Shown: one piece after another, positions 34,597 through 46,100 of the stretch
Layout of the letters: each line of letters starts with the position of its first letter
Numbering within the stretch: the stretch's first letter is position 1
Origin: Coffea arabica
Taxonomy: Eukaryota > Streptophyta > Magnoliopsida > Gentianales > Rubiaceae
Length of the DNA: 64,000 nucleotides
Reading direction: 5' to 3'
Assembly (NCBI RefSeq): GCF_036785885.1
Contig: NC_092316.1
Location: 46,671,001 to 46,735,000 of the forward strand
Notes under the pieces: model-generated
What the model was told of the DNA's origin: nothing
The model's database searches: none
The model's input: the letters and a program-made list of their open reading frames with translations, nothing else
Made by a program: the position numbers and the translations under genes

Positions 34597-35933
34597 TACC
34601 TGACTCAGGTGATCTGCTACCAAATTTTCTGCCCCTTTCTTATCTCTGATCTCCAGGTCAAACTCCCGTAGCAACAGTATCCACCTTATCAGTAGCGGTT
34701 TTGCCTCTTTCTTGGTAAACAGATACCGCAAGACTGCATGATCAGAGAAAATAATAACTTTAGCTCCAAGTAAATAGGACCGAAATTTCTCCAAAGCAAA
34801 AATTACAGCTAAAAGCTTCTTTTCGGTGGTCGAATAGTTCAATTGAGCTCCGGTCAAGGCTCGAGATGTGTAGTAGATAGCATGGTCTGCCTTCTCCACT
34901 CTTTGACCTAGCATCACGCCCACTGCGTAATCGCTGGCGTCGCACATGATCTCGAATGGCAGGTTCCAGTCGGGCGGTTGGATAATAGATGAGGAGATCA
35001 ATAGCTCCTTCAACCTATCAAATGCCTTCTTACATGCTTCATTGAACTCGAAGGGCACTTCTTTCTGTAAAAGTTGGAACAGATGTGCTTCAATTTTCGA
35101 GAAATCTTTGATAAATTTTCTGTAGAAACCTGCATGACCCAAGAAAGAACGCACTTCCCGCACACTCGCAGGGTAAGGTAAAGTAAATATAACATCTATT
35201 TTCACTTTATCAATCTCAATACCCTAAGACAACAATATATGACCCAAAACTATCCCGTGCTCGACCATAAAATGGCATTTTTCCCAATTGAGTACAAGAT
35301 TAGTTTCTATACACCTAACCAAAATTAATTTCCGGTTATCTAGACAATTATCGAAACTTTTTCCATACACACTAAAATCATCCATAAAAACCTCAATAAT
35401 CTTCTCAACATACTCTGAAAAGATACTTACCATACAACGTTGGAAGGTAGCAGGTGCATTGCATAGCCCAAATGGTATCCTCCGGTATGCAAATGTTCCG
35501 AACAGGCACGTGAAGGTAGTCTTCTCCTGGTCATCGGGTACGATAGCAATCTGAAAATAAGCTGAAAATCCATCCAAAAAATAATAGTAAGCTCGACCTG
35601 CTAATCGCTCTACCATTTGATCAATGAAAGGAAGGGGGAAATGATCCTTTTTCGTGACGGTGTTCAATTTCCTATAATCTATACACTGCCGCCACTCGGT
35701 GGGCTTTCGAACTGGTACGAGCTCGCCCTCTTGATTTGACTCCACCGTCACCCTGCCTTCTTCGGGACCACCTGTACCGGACTCACCAAGAGGCTATCTG
35801 ATATTGCAAAGATTATCCCCACTTCCAGCAGTTTTAAGATTTCTTTCTTCACTACCTCCATCATGAGGGGATTCAGTCTCCTTTGAGCCTGCCGGATAGA
35901 TTTAGCACCCTCCTCGAGTCGAATCCGATGCAT
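34597..35933 (-). pseudogene. Athila reverse transcriptase and RNase H, broken
   Basis: RT fingers and palm lie on the minus strand: IDYRKLNTVTKKDHFPLPF, the catalytic MDDF box in the EVFMDDFSVYGKS segment, then the LGH motif. A TAG stop near 35224 splits RT from the thumb/RNase H part ([21 protein letters not shown] with the RNase H Asp, [25 protein letters not shown]). The RT start segment (35748-35933, MHRIRLEEGAKSIRQAQRRLN, ending in PVQVVPKK) is in another frame, so there is a frameshift near 35750. It cannot make an active enzyme. Confidence 0.9.
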
Positions 35934-35984
35934 ACATACTGTTGGCCTAATTCCTTTGATATCGGCAATGGTCCATCCTATCGC

Positions 35985-37349
35985 CTACTTATGGTTTCTT
36001 AAAATCCGAAACAATTTGTCTTCTTGGACTTTTGATAAACTGGCGGAGATAATCACTGGGAGTGTCTCCCCCTCATCCAAGTACGCATACTTTAGGTGTT
36101 TCGGCAACGATTTCAACTCCACAACAGGCGCCTGCACCACAGATGGGAGTAGCCTTTGGTGAGGTTCAAGTATAAAAATGGGTGCGAGATTATACCTTAT
36201 TCTTGTGGTTAGCAATGTCTGCAATGCTCCAAGCACACATTTGAGCTCTTCACTCAACTCTACCCCAGCGGTCATCTTTGACTCGAGGTGCCTGGTCAAG
36301 GCAACTTCCAACCCATCCCTGCCTTCAATTTCAAAAACTTCTCGTACAACAGGGTCAATAACATTTATAGAGAAAACAGAGCCAGCATGTGATTCTGAAG
36401 GATATTTCATGGATTCGAAAATGTTAAAATGAACAATCGAACCATCAAATTCCATAGATAGGGTGCCCTTATTTACATCTATTTTTGTTCGAGTTGTGCT
36501 TAAGAAGGGTCTTCCTAACAGTAAAGGTAATGGGTCGTGAGAATGTTCATCATCCATATCAAGTACGTAAAAATCAGCAGGAAAAACCAATTCATTAATT
36601 TTCACTAAAACATCCTCAATCAACCCGTCAGGGTATGCATTGGTTCGGTCAACCAGTTGGATTATTATTCCAGTGTCTTTCAGAGGTCCTAATTTCAGAG
36701 AAGCATATATAGATTTCGGCATGACATTAATTGAGACTCCTAAATCTAACATAGCCTTTCCAATCAAGGTATTGCCTATTCTACAAGGAATAGTGAACAT
36801 ACCTGGGTCTCCGCATTTTGGTGGAAGCTTTCGTTGTAGAATTGCTGACACATTTTCCCCTACTATCACTCTCTCATCTCCCTTCAACCGCCTTCGATTG
36901 ACACACAGATCCCTCAAAAATTTTGCGTATTTGGGTACCTGCTTAATCGCCTCTAGAAGGGGAATATTGATCTCCACCTTGCGAAAAATCTCCAGGACCT
37001 CTTTTTCCTTGTCCTGCTTCCTTGGTTTCTCCAATCTGCTTGGGAAGGGGGGTGGGTTGGTACTTGCTGAAACGAGTGAGTCCGGGATTACCTTTGAATT
37101 TTTGTTGTCTCCGCCTTCCTCTTCTAGCTCTTTCTCAATTTGATCTTCGTCCTTGTCCTTAGGAATCAACGGGTCGGGTCCTTGGACCTCCTTGTCACTT
37201 CTCAAGGTCATGGCACTCACATTCTTCGGGTTTAACTCAGGTTGAGATGGCAGCTTTCCTTGCATTTGGGACTCCAACCGATTGAGCGTGATGGCCATTT
37301 GATTTACCCGAGTCTGCAATGATTGTACTTGTCCCCACTGATTTTTCAT
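35985..37349 (-). pseudogene. Athila gag end and protease (454-codon open piece)
   Basis: The longest surviving Athila frame. It opens with a linker (VNQMAITLNRLESQMQGKLPSQ), then a Lys/Glu-rich segment, then the retroviral-type protease with D-L-G in AMLDLGVSINVMP and the flap/second motif region LLGRPFL. A TAG at its end precedes the typical AIGWTIADIKGI segment that leads into RT, in the same frame as 35748-35933. Upstream, in-frame stops near 37375 and 37480 separate it from the zinc knuckle. Confidence 0.88.
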
Positions 37350-37494
37350 AGCTTGTAGGTCTGAATCCGTCTTCTATTGATTCGCAAGTAGTTGTTTCAT
37401 CATCTCTTCTAAGGACGGACTTGAGTTCGAAGGAGGTGGTGGTGGGCGAGGCTGGTATTGCTGTTGATGCCCTTGCTATCTATTTGGTATGAAA

Positions 37495-38446
37495 TTAGAC
37501 GGCTTGTTCCCCCCATAACTCAGGTTGGGGTGGTCCCTCTAACCAGGATTGTAGGTACTTGAGTACGGGTCGTACTGCCTTCTTGGTGCGAGCGCGTGGC
37601 CAGCCATGTTCACCTGCTCTGCATTTTTCTCTTGAACTAGTGGGCACATTTCTATAGGATGGCCTAGGGCAGCACATACCCCACACACCTTGGCTTGTGA
37701 GGCATTACCTACAGCTAGCTGCCGCACAAAGGATGTCAATTCAGAAATTTGTTGTTAAATAGAGGATGTTTCCACCTCATTCACCTTACGTGTTGGGCAT
37801 CCTCCCTAGTGCCAAAATGCTGCGAATTTTCAGCCATCCCCTCTATCAATTCCCATGCTGCCCGAGGAGTCTTGTTCACTAACGCCTCTCCACTTGCAGC
37901 ATCGATTATACTCCTGTCTCTGAAAAGTAGCCCCTCGTAGAAATATTGGATGAGCAGTTGCTCACTTATCTGATGTTGAGGGCATTTGATACATAGTTTC
38001 TTAAACCTCTCCCAGTATTCATAGAGGGACTCGCCTGGGTGTTGTTTGATGCCGCATATCTCCTTTTTCAGGCTTGCAGCTCGGGACGCTGGAAAGTACT
38101 TGTTCAGGAATTTCTTTTTCAGTTGGTCCCATGTGGTGATACTACCCGGTGGTAAGTAGTATAGCCAATTCTTCGCGGAGTCCTTCAAAGAGAAGGGGAA
38201 GGCCCTCATTTTTATCTGCTCCTCGGTGATTCCCGAGGGTTTCATACTATTGCATACGACGTCGAACTCCTGCAAGTGCTTATAGGGCTCCTTACCTGGT
38301 AAACCATGAAAAGATGGTAAGAGGTGAATTATACCAAATTTCAACTCAAAAGATGTGTTATCATTTAAACTTGGAAAAGTAATGCACAAAGGTTGTTGAT
38401 TTAAATTAGGTGCAGCCAACTCCCTTAGTGTTTGTGCATTTGCCAT
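37495..38446 (-). pseudogene. Athila gag with zinc knuckle, frameshifted
   Basis: The first frame (38446-37781) starts MANAQTLRELAAPNLNQ and carries the Gag core (FHGLPGKEPYKHLQEF, SAKNWLYYLPPGSITTWDQL, FLNKYFPA). A frameshift near 37780 and a TAA near 37755 follow. The frame resumes on SELTSFVRQLAVG and a CCHC knuckle, CGVCAALGHPIEMC (about 37650-37690). The TAA has replaced a probable CAA Gln codon. Inactive. Confidence 0.9.
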
Positions 38447-38711
38447 GGTGGTATCCTCTTGATCCGAGTCGCTCGAGGTGTCACCAAACGAATCTGCTAG
38501 TTCAGCTTCTTGCTCAGGTCTCTGAGATGCGGCACTGGAGTGCGCCTCTCTGAACTATCTAGTTTCTTTCCTTGTTCTACGCGCAGTCTTCTCTACTTCA
38601 GGATCGAAAATTAATTCGCTTATACGAGAAGAACGAGGCATAAACTAGAAAAAATACCAGAAATTTAGAACAAAATTGAAATTGAAAAGAAACAAATAAT
38701 TGACGCCAGTC

Positions 38712-38729
38712 CCCTGCAACGGCGCCAAA
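38712..38729 (-). other. Athila primer binding site (tRNA-Asp type)
   Basis: On the minus strand: TGGCGCCGTTGCAGGGGA. This is the complement of a plant tRNA-Asp 3' end with one mismatch (A for C at position 13). It lies three bases from the LTR end. Confidence 0.85.
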
Positions 38730-38732
38730 AAT

Positions 38733-40222
38733 TGACGGGTCGTCGACCCTGTGCAATAATAATAATAATAATAAAATCCTAAATACCACTAAAAACAGTC
38801 AGTAATTAATTCTAAGTACTAGAGCAGGGACTCTAGGTGTGCAATGGGTTACTTGATTCATCCTGTTCCCGAAGAGTTTGTTTAATTCGATATACCAGAA
38901 TTAATTTGCTGACAATAAGTACTAATTAGTAGACAGTGGCAAGTAGGGTCGTCTCCTCAGAGACTGAAAATATTTGTCTCTTTTAAATTCCAATGGGAAA
39001 GGGGGGATTTTACCAAAATAAAACTCAAGAAAAAACAATTAAACAACTCAACTAAAAAAATAAATAAATAATTTAGCCAGGACGAATATAGCAGGAGTTA
39101 AATCAAGAATAAATAAATTCTAACCAAGGATACAACTACTCAAACACAGTCCATTTATCCGATCATTGATACAAGAGAGGTTCACTTACTTTCTTAATAG
39201 GCTAGTTATAGTCGCCGAAACACTCTAACGACCAATTTTTCCTTAAATTATTGATAACCAATGTACGACCATTGATCACCCCTAATCAGAAAATACTCCT
39301 AGGTACGACCGTAGGAATTAATTTTCCAATTGTATTAATAACTAGAAAAACCTAACCCTAATCAATAACACGCTACGAGGGTTATTCAAATTAGATTGCA
39401 CGTTCTCCTAATGTGTAAACACACCAGTTGCCACTACTATTAATCAATCAAACAATTACGGATTTAATTGACTAAATTGGCATGATATTAATAAATCACA
39501 TTGAATATCGGGCCCTTGACATCCAATTAATAAAATAATCTCATGAAAGTTCAAGCAGACAATGTGCAAATATTAATAAATTAAGAAACGCGTGAAAACT
39601 AATTAGATCTCATAGATTTTCGGGACTGCGCCGTCGAGTTGACCCTTGACTAGATGGAAGGCTTAACCACGCCGCATAATTAAATTACCACACGAATTAA
39701 TAGATTGCAAAGGCATTGCATTTTTTACTAGAAAGTAAGGAATAAAAGATGTTTTTTCCATTGGGGAATATTGTCAAACACCTGGCGTGTGTCAGAGGCC
39801 AGTCAAAAGAAAGAAAACTAGAACTAAACTAAAAAGCTAAACTAAAAAGTGTCTTTTGCTTCTGTACGTTGTCCCTTTTAAAGAACCAAAAGAAAGATGA
39901 CTAAAAGCTATCTAGGTGGTCCCCATACATGTGGACAAAGCCTCCAAATTACTTCTTGTTTCAAGTCTCTCTACGTTCCTTTCTTTGGAGAGCCCAAAAT
40001 GACTATAGCTTTGTGGTCCCCACCAATTCAAGGGCATAAGGATTGAAACCCTTAGAAGTCTCCATTTTCCCATAAAATCCCTCCTTTTTGGTAGTTTTCT
40101 GTTTTATTCCTGAAATTAAGTCCAGATACCAAATATAAGTAGATATCAACAATTAACACAATATTTGGTAGGGATAAAGGGGGAAATTAATAATAAAATT
40201 ATTAACAAATGATACCCTATCA
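38733..40222 (-). repeat. Athila 5' LTR
   Basis: 1490 bp. On the plus strand it starts TGACGGGTCGTCGACC and ends ACCCTATCA; on the minus strand it is TGATAGGG...CCCGTCA. It resembles the solo LTR at 58515-59930 (start TGACAGGTCGTCAGCC, end ACCTATCA). It has an AAT microsatellite near 38756-38774. The flanking duplication cannot be tested because the 3' LTR is absent. Confidence 0.87.
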
Positions 40223-42300
40223 CCAGCAAAAATGTAAAAGTCAACAATCACATGTTTACAAGCAAAATGGACATTCTTAGCCAGCAAAAGAAGAAATAAC
40301 TTTGTGGGACAATCGCATGTTTAGACAAATTGAATATGGAATGCAAATGAAGACGAGACTCATACTTCTCGGGCTTTCTTTTTTGTATCCAACAAATGAT
40401 TTGCTAGCTTCTTTATTACCGTCATTTTAAGCTAAATCGATCTGCTAGCTTAATAACTGATATAAGAAATAAACTGGTTATCATAATTCATAACTTAGCA
40501 AAAGAAGAATAAAACAAATCGCAGCAGAACAGAAATAAGCCTTAAGAGATCATGAGCTGATAACGGAAATCGCAGCACTCATTTACCATGGACCGTTTAC
40601 TGCCGGTATATCATTTTAATGCGGAGAAGCATCTTCAATACCTTGACAAGTAAAACTGATCACAAGCCTCTTCGTAAATAAGAAAAGGGCCAATAGTCAC
40701 AAAAAGAATAATACATTAGGGAAATGAAGGCTGAAGAGGTAGACCAAAATGATAAAACATGATCCCCTGTAGTTGTGGTAAGCATTAAGCAGAAGATGGG
40801 TTTTAGCTGGAATTTTTGTTATCAGCTCATGATCTCTGTAAACTAGGACCACATTAACTAATTAAAATGAAATAAAGAAGAACAGGGCAACAGAGTGCTA
40901 CCTTTTTTTTCTATCCTCGTCCCAACGTTGAATTAGAAGCAAAAAAAATAGTAGTAAATTTATAACATTAATGCCAAACATTATCAGAGGAACAACCAAA
41001 AAAAAACAATCTTTGATTTGCAGAAATTTAAACGTGAATATACCATCATAAACCCTAAATTTGTCAAGAATTGAGAATTGAGGGAGAGGAAGGAGAGTGA
41101 GGACGAGAGAGGATGCGACGGCGATGGTGGTGACGGCAATGGAAGCGGCAACAAAGGTAAAAGCGGGAAGCATAATTCAAGATAGATAGGAATCGAAAGA
41201 AAGGAGACCAAAATATAACTCAATTTGTAAATTTCACCCACTTGATGTTGGGTAGAGGGAGGAAAGGCTTGGAGGGGTTATGGCAGAGGTGCTGGGACAA
41301 GGAGGAGGCGGTGGCGGCGGCAGAGAATGATAGAGCAGATGGTGATTCGCTTATGAAGATAGAGAAAGAAGCCAGCTTTCTCTTTTTTTTAATCCAACTT
41401 TATAGTTGACCCATTTTTGAGTTTTTACCCGTTTAAAGTCCACGTGTTGACCCGAATGGAAATCTGGCCGTAGAATTGGAATTGGAATTCTTTGGCTACG
41501 CCAAAGAATTGGAACCATGGAATTCAATCGATATGGAATTGCAATTCGATTCTAATTTTATAGAAAAGGTAGTACCCAAACACAAGAATTAGAATTGGGG
41601 ACCCAATTCCAATTCTAAACCCCAATTTCATGGGAAACCAAACATACCCTTAGTATTCCATAAAAAAAATTACAGATTGATTATTCTTGCGTGGCACGAT
41701 AAATTCCACCATGCAAAATTCACAATAGTAGTATCTAGATTGTGGAAGAGAAAATCATGCTGGCTAATTTATATTTAGCCTTGCGCAGCAACGAGTGAAT
41801 TTCTCAGGAACAAGTATCACTAAATGAATATATATTTGTCAAAAGTCTGATTCCTGATTTTTAACAATCCACAACGAGTAGACTGTCTAGCACGATCACA
41901 CAAAAAAAAAGTACCATATGATGAACATTATCTGATGAAAATTATCCGATGAAAACAAATCAAAGAATTATTTTGGACCATTTTGAATTATCTCTCTTCC
42001 TCACAACTTTAAAGCCAATGCTAAATGTCCTCAGCAAAGGTAGAATCTTGATGTGGAGCATTTGAACAAGTTTAGATTTTGGGGATAATTTCAGAAACCT
42101 CCCCTGAAGTTTCTGACAGTCTCACTCACCTCCCCTAAGTTGAAAATTGAAATGTGCCTTGGAAGACCGTTGTGGCAATAACCAGGAATCCTACCTAGGC
42201 CAGAATGACCGTTAGTTTTGACCAAACTTTATTGGTGCGCGCGTGCATGCACGTTCGAGCAATGGTTCGATTTTGGTTGGCGGCTTTAGTTTCAAACTTC
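40223..42300. other. Intergenic, with possible exon scrap and MITE remnants
   Basis: No supported gene. A minus-strand frame at 41046-41173 (start MLPAFTFVAASIAVTT, one hydrophobic segment) ends at a donor-like GG|GTATATTC. It could be a lone first exon, but nothing supports the rest. A transposon end with many AATTGGAATT words lies at 41465-41652. A block near 42082-42180 (GATAATTTCAGAAACCTCCC) resembles the end of a common plant MITE. Its partner end was not found. Confidence 0.5.
41465..41652 (-). repeat. PIF/Harbinger-like MITE end
   Basis: Ends with CATGGGAAACCAAACATACCC|TTA (element end at about 41650). Read on the minus strand this is GGGTATGTTTGG, a Tourist-type TIR, with TTA as the expected target. 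The interior repeats AATTGGAATT and AATTCCAATT. No matching left TIR was found, so it is a fragment or diverged. Confidence 0.45.
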
Positions 42301-42306
42301 CAATCT

Positions 42307-42313
42307 TATAAAT
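42307..42313 (+). promoter_or_regulatory. TATA box of the germin-like gene
   Basis: TATAAAT lies 81 bases before the ATG. A start about 30 bases downstream would give a 5' leader of about 50 nt. MITE-like sequence ends about 120 bp further upstream. Confidence 0.6.
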
Positions 42314-42387
42314 ATGGAGTGCGGGCTAAGCACTTGCATCAGTTAAGAGAGCCGAGTAACAGTACCAGACACATATAAGCTGTATAC

Positions 42388-43110
42388 ATGGCCAAGTCCT
42401 TTCCCTACCTTCACCTTCTCATGTTCTTCATAATAGTACTTCTATCACTAGTAATGCCTTGTTATGGTGCTGATCCATCTCCATTACAAGATTACTGTAT
42501 CGCGGATTTAAGTTCAGATATATATTTGAATGGTTATCCTTGCAAAAACCCTAATAATGTAACTGTGGACGACTTCTTCTACGACGGGTTCATCACCGAT
42601 ACCACAGCGTTCAATATCGATAGATGGAAAGCCGCCGCAGCACATGTTGACTTTTTCCCGGCGGTAAACACTCTTGGTGTAACCATGATTCAAATACAGC
42701 TCCTCAAAGGAGGAGTTGTAGGCCCGCACACACACCCCCGGGCGAGTGAGATGCTTTTATTGATGGAGGGGAAAGTCATTGCAGGCTTTATAACCACTGA
42801 TAATGTCTTGTTCTATAAGACTATGACCCCTAAAATGTTGGTTGTGATCCCTCAGGCTTTTGTGCACTTTGTATACAATGTTGGGGAGGGAGCGGCTCTC
42901 CTTTATGCAAGCTACAACAGTCAACAACCAGGAACTCATTATCTGTCTCATGCTCTCTTCAATTCCACGCCTACTGTCCCCGATGATGTGTTGTCGAGAT
43001 CATTCCGAGTAAATGACTCCATTATTGAGCTCCTTAAGTCCAGCCTTTCTGTTCCACTGTATCCAGATATCATGTCAAGCACATCCTCGGGGAGCGTCAG
43101 GCTAAAGTAG
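42388..43110 (+). CDS. Germin-like protein (cupin), single exon, complete
   Basis: 240 residues, a normal length for the family. Residues 1-27 or so form a secretion signal (hydrophobic FFIIVLLSLVMPC, likely cut near CYG-AD), so the product should be apoplastic. The mature start has the family signature PLQDYCIADLSS and the second Cys of the conserved disulfide (GYPCKNP). Germin box 1 is GPHTHPRASEML...EGKV, supplying two His and one Glu metal ligands. Box 2 is VIPQAFVHFVYNVG, supplying the third His. NVT, NST and NDS are possible N-glycosylation sites. Family members bind manganese; some have oxalate oxidase or superoxide dismutase activity, but the activity here is not predictable. The frame has no intron, although many family genes have one. 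It looks functional and is isolated from other genes here. Confidence 0.95.
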   Translation: MAKSFPYLHLLMFFIIVLLSLVMPCYGADPSPLQDYCIADLSSDIYLNGYPCKNPNNVTVDDFFYDGFITDTTAFNIDRWKAAAAHVDFFPAVNTLGVTMIQIQLLKGGVVGPHTHPRASEMLLLMEGKVIAGFITTDNVLFYKTMTPKMLVVIPQAFVHFVYNVGEGAALLYASYNSQQPGTHYLSHALFNSTPTVPDDVLSRSFRVNDSIIELLKSSLSVPLYPDIMSSTSSGSVRLK

Positions 43111-46100
43111 GCACATCTTGGTTTACTTAATGCTCGTTTGAAGTTGCAGTGATTTATCGAAAGCACTTTCATGTAGTGAAACTTTCAATTAAAGTACTTA
43201 TTAGGTGTTTAAGTGTGTTGGTTGGATACATACTTGAGTTGAGTATCCACTTATTGTATTGAATAATGTACGGTTTTGAATTTTTGAAATGTGTTTTTTT
43301 TTTTGGGCTCTATTTAGTTAATAATTTATATTTCATTTTATAGAACATAAAAATTATTCTAAAAACACCAAATTTGAATCTTCACTAAAAGCTCTTCTAA
43401 CACTACAAGTCATATAACTAAATTTATGAAGTAATGTATTCTGAATTTCTGATTACATTACAACGTTTTCATAGTTAAAAAAAATTAATTTAAAATCCAT
43501 TATCAATTAAAAAACTGTTTTCACTGATTTTGATTATATTCTATAATCACTTTCTATAATCAGATTTTATTCTGTTCATTATGACTCCATAAAGTGATCA
43601 ACAATCTATTCAACCAATCATCAATGACATTTCACAGAACACAAAAGCAACAGCATTAAACAGAACAAGGCAGCAAAATGCTGTGGACTTAGCACATAAC
43701 ACATTTCGTATCACGTCAAAATTGAAAGATAGGTATCGCTTTATTAACAAATGAGGCATAGTAATGCATATTACCAAATCCTACTCCTGCCCAAACCTTT
43801 TTTAGAATATAACATAAAAATTCAGTATGCTAAGCTTTTGAACATATCTTACATATATAAAGAGAGAATGGCTTGTTATACTGTGATTTTTTGTGAATCT
43901 CAAGGGTGTTGTGGTCTTTTGGCATTGGGTGGGAGTGTTGTTGCTGAAAATTCAACATTCTCCATGTATTGTTCTTGGACAGGAACAATTTTGGCGGTGA
44001 GTTGAGGCTTGATGCAACAAGCACCGCTCCAAAGCTTTGCAATCTCCGTTAAACTTTGACCAAAAAGGGGATGGGTAGATATTAATTAGCATTGTTTTAT
44101 AACATAAAAGATGCAATTTACATGTCTATATAATTCAACTTTCGTGCAAAATAGTGGCATATTGTCAAAATAGTGCAAAATAGTGGCAAAATTTAACATA
44201 CTCAAAAAATCAAAATGCATAAAAAATGAGATTTTTTATGAATTTTCTGCTGTATTTTTTAATTTTCTATTATATATTGCTTTTTTGAAGCTGTTATATT
44301 TATTTTTTACTGAATTAATAGTTATTGGATCTTAAGGAAGCAAAAAAGAATTAAAACATGATGTTTATGAATGAGAAATAGTAATATAATAAAAAGTGGG
44401 ACAGAGAGTGGCACAGGATGTGGGACAGAAGATCCGTTGCGTTTTCTTTATTGTCAATGAATATTCAGACACGTGAAAGTCAAAAAACAAACCACATAAG
44501 TGGGGCCAAAGAAGTCTTTTTCATCCTCGGTATATAAAATCAAGCAAAATTGGGACAAAAGCGACAAAGTTAATAATGGTCTGTTTCATCTTTAAAGAAA
44601 TGATAATATTTCATCATTTTTACCTTTATTTACAGTTTGATAAAGAATGAACATACAAATATGGATATAATCGTACGTGGACTACACTAACATGTACACA
44701 AACATGGATATAGTAATTTCAGATGAGCAACATGACCATTAATCTACAGTTTTTTCAATAACAAGAACAAAGAAAAGGAAAAAGAAATAGCAACATTGTC
44801 GCCATTTCATGATAATTATTTTCCCTTGTCTAAAGGGGACTATCAAAGACAATAAGAAAACTAGAGGTACGAAGTATTACATGTTTCCATTTCAACAGAA
44901 CCCCCCAACAAACTATTCTAGAGGTTACCTGTTGTCACAATTTATGAGAGTGTAATTTTATCAGTAATATTAGTCACAATTTATTTCTTAAAAATTTCAT
45001 GTATGCATAACTTAGAATCTTTTTGTCCTTGAACTTTGTAAAGCCCAAATTTAAGTACTTATAGAAAGAGACGGACTAATATTCAGGCTTTTCTTTTTCC
45101 AAGCAGGGGAGGGATAGGATTTAAGAAGTTGAAGGGGTAGAGGGATCTGAAATCAAAGACCTCTAATTTTTGAGGTCTCAAGGGGACTATTATTCTAGTT
45201 ATTATTTCTTGGATTAATTTTTTATGTACTAACAGTGTGGTGATTTTTTTTATATACAAGTAGCTACAGATGCATGTCATGTGTGCATGATTGGAGTGTT
45301 AAATTTGAATTCATGTTATGTGACATGATCTAACTCTGCTAGTATTAAAATAAATATTCACTGAGAGTGTATAAAAAACATACTCTTATTTCTTCATTTT
45401 TCTTATTTGGTAATTTGTAAAGTAAACCATTCTCACGTGCTGTTCGTAATTTGAGGTTGCTTAAACCCAAATAAAGAAGTTAGAAATGAGAAACAAGAGA
45501 ATACTTATTATTGCAGGTATCTGAATTTTCTCTAAACAAAAGGTTACAAGTATCCGACTCAAATACTATATGCTTGTGGCAATTCACAAAACTTTTCGCC
45601 AACATAATAAGTTTTTAATTTCTTTTACAAACAAAAATGTCATAAGTTTTAATTTGATTGCTATTTTCTGGAATTTTTGTAGAAAAATGTACTGTAATGA
45701 TTTAATATATATAAGGTAAAACAATGATTAGGAAACGTATTCACGAAAAACATAAAATTTTTTTGAAAAAAAGTCTCAATCCAAACGACTTTGCAGATAT
45801 GTCTAAGTTGAGCCAAAGCTTTTGGATTGTGACTCCCGGGCTTTGGACTAAGTTTTGGCAATTCCTTTCCATGAAACACTTTAAACAAATTCTTATTCTT
45901 TGTTCCTTCTATGTTTCCTCAGATGCTCTTTGGTTGCGTTTGGCATAAGAGATTTGACAAAATACTGGAAATTCTCTCAAATTTCTCTAATTGTTTAGAT
46001 TACTTAGGAGATATTTGGATTTGTAAATCACCAGTTATTATAGTTTTAAAATATATATAGATAATTGATAAAATACAAACCTAAATGACTCTTAAATAAT

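Larger units (their letters stand above)
14007..40222 (-). mobile_element. Athila-type Ty3/gypsy element, decayed and split by nested insertions
   Basis: Minus-strand element. In its own 5' to 3' order: LTR (40222-38733), tRNA-Asp-type PBS, gag, zinc knuckle, protease, RT, RNase H, integrase N-terminal half (to 33908), then, after the inserted LARD, the integrase C-terminal half (14652-14007). The Athila assignment rests on the PBS, an LDLG-type protease, and the integrase/C-terminal wording (the KLRSRW segment). Frameshifts and stop codons in every domain make it inactive. The left boundary is at or beyond 14007 because no 3' LTR is seen. Confidence 0.9.

Noticed and set aside
40898-41241. 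Minus-strand hydrophobic frames of 91 and 85 codons
   Set aside because: Only a possible first-exon scrap. No further exons, no family and low-complexity Leu/Pro content, so it is not called as a gene.
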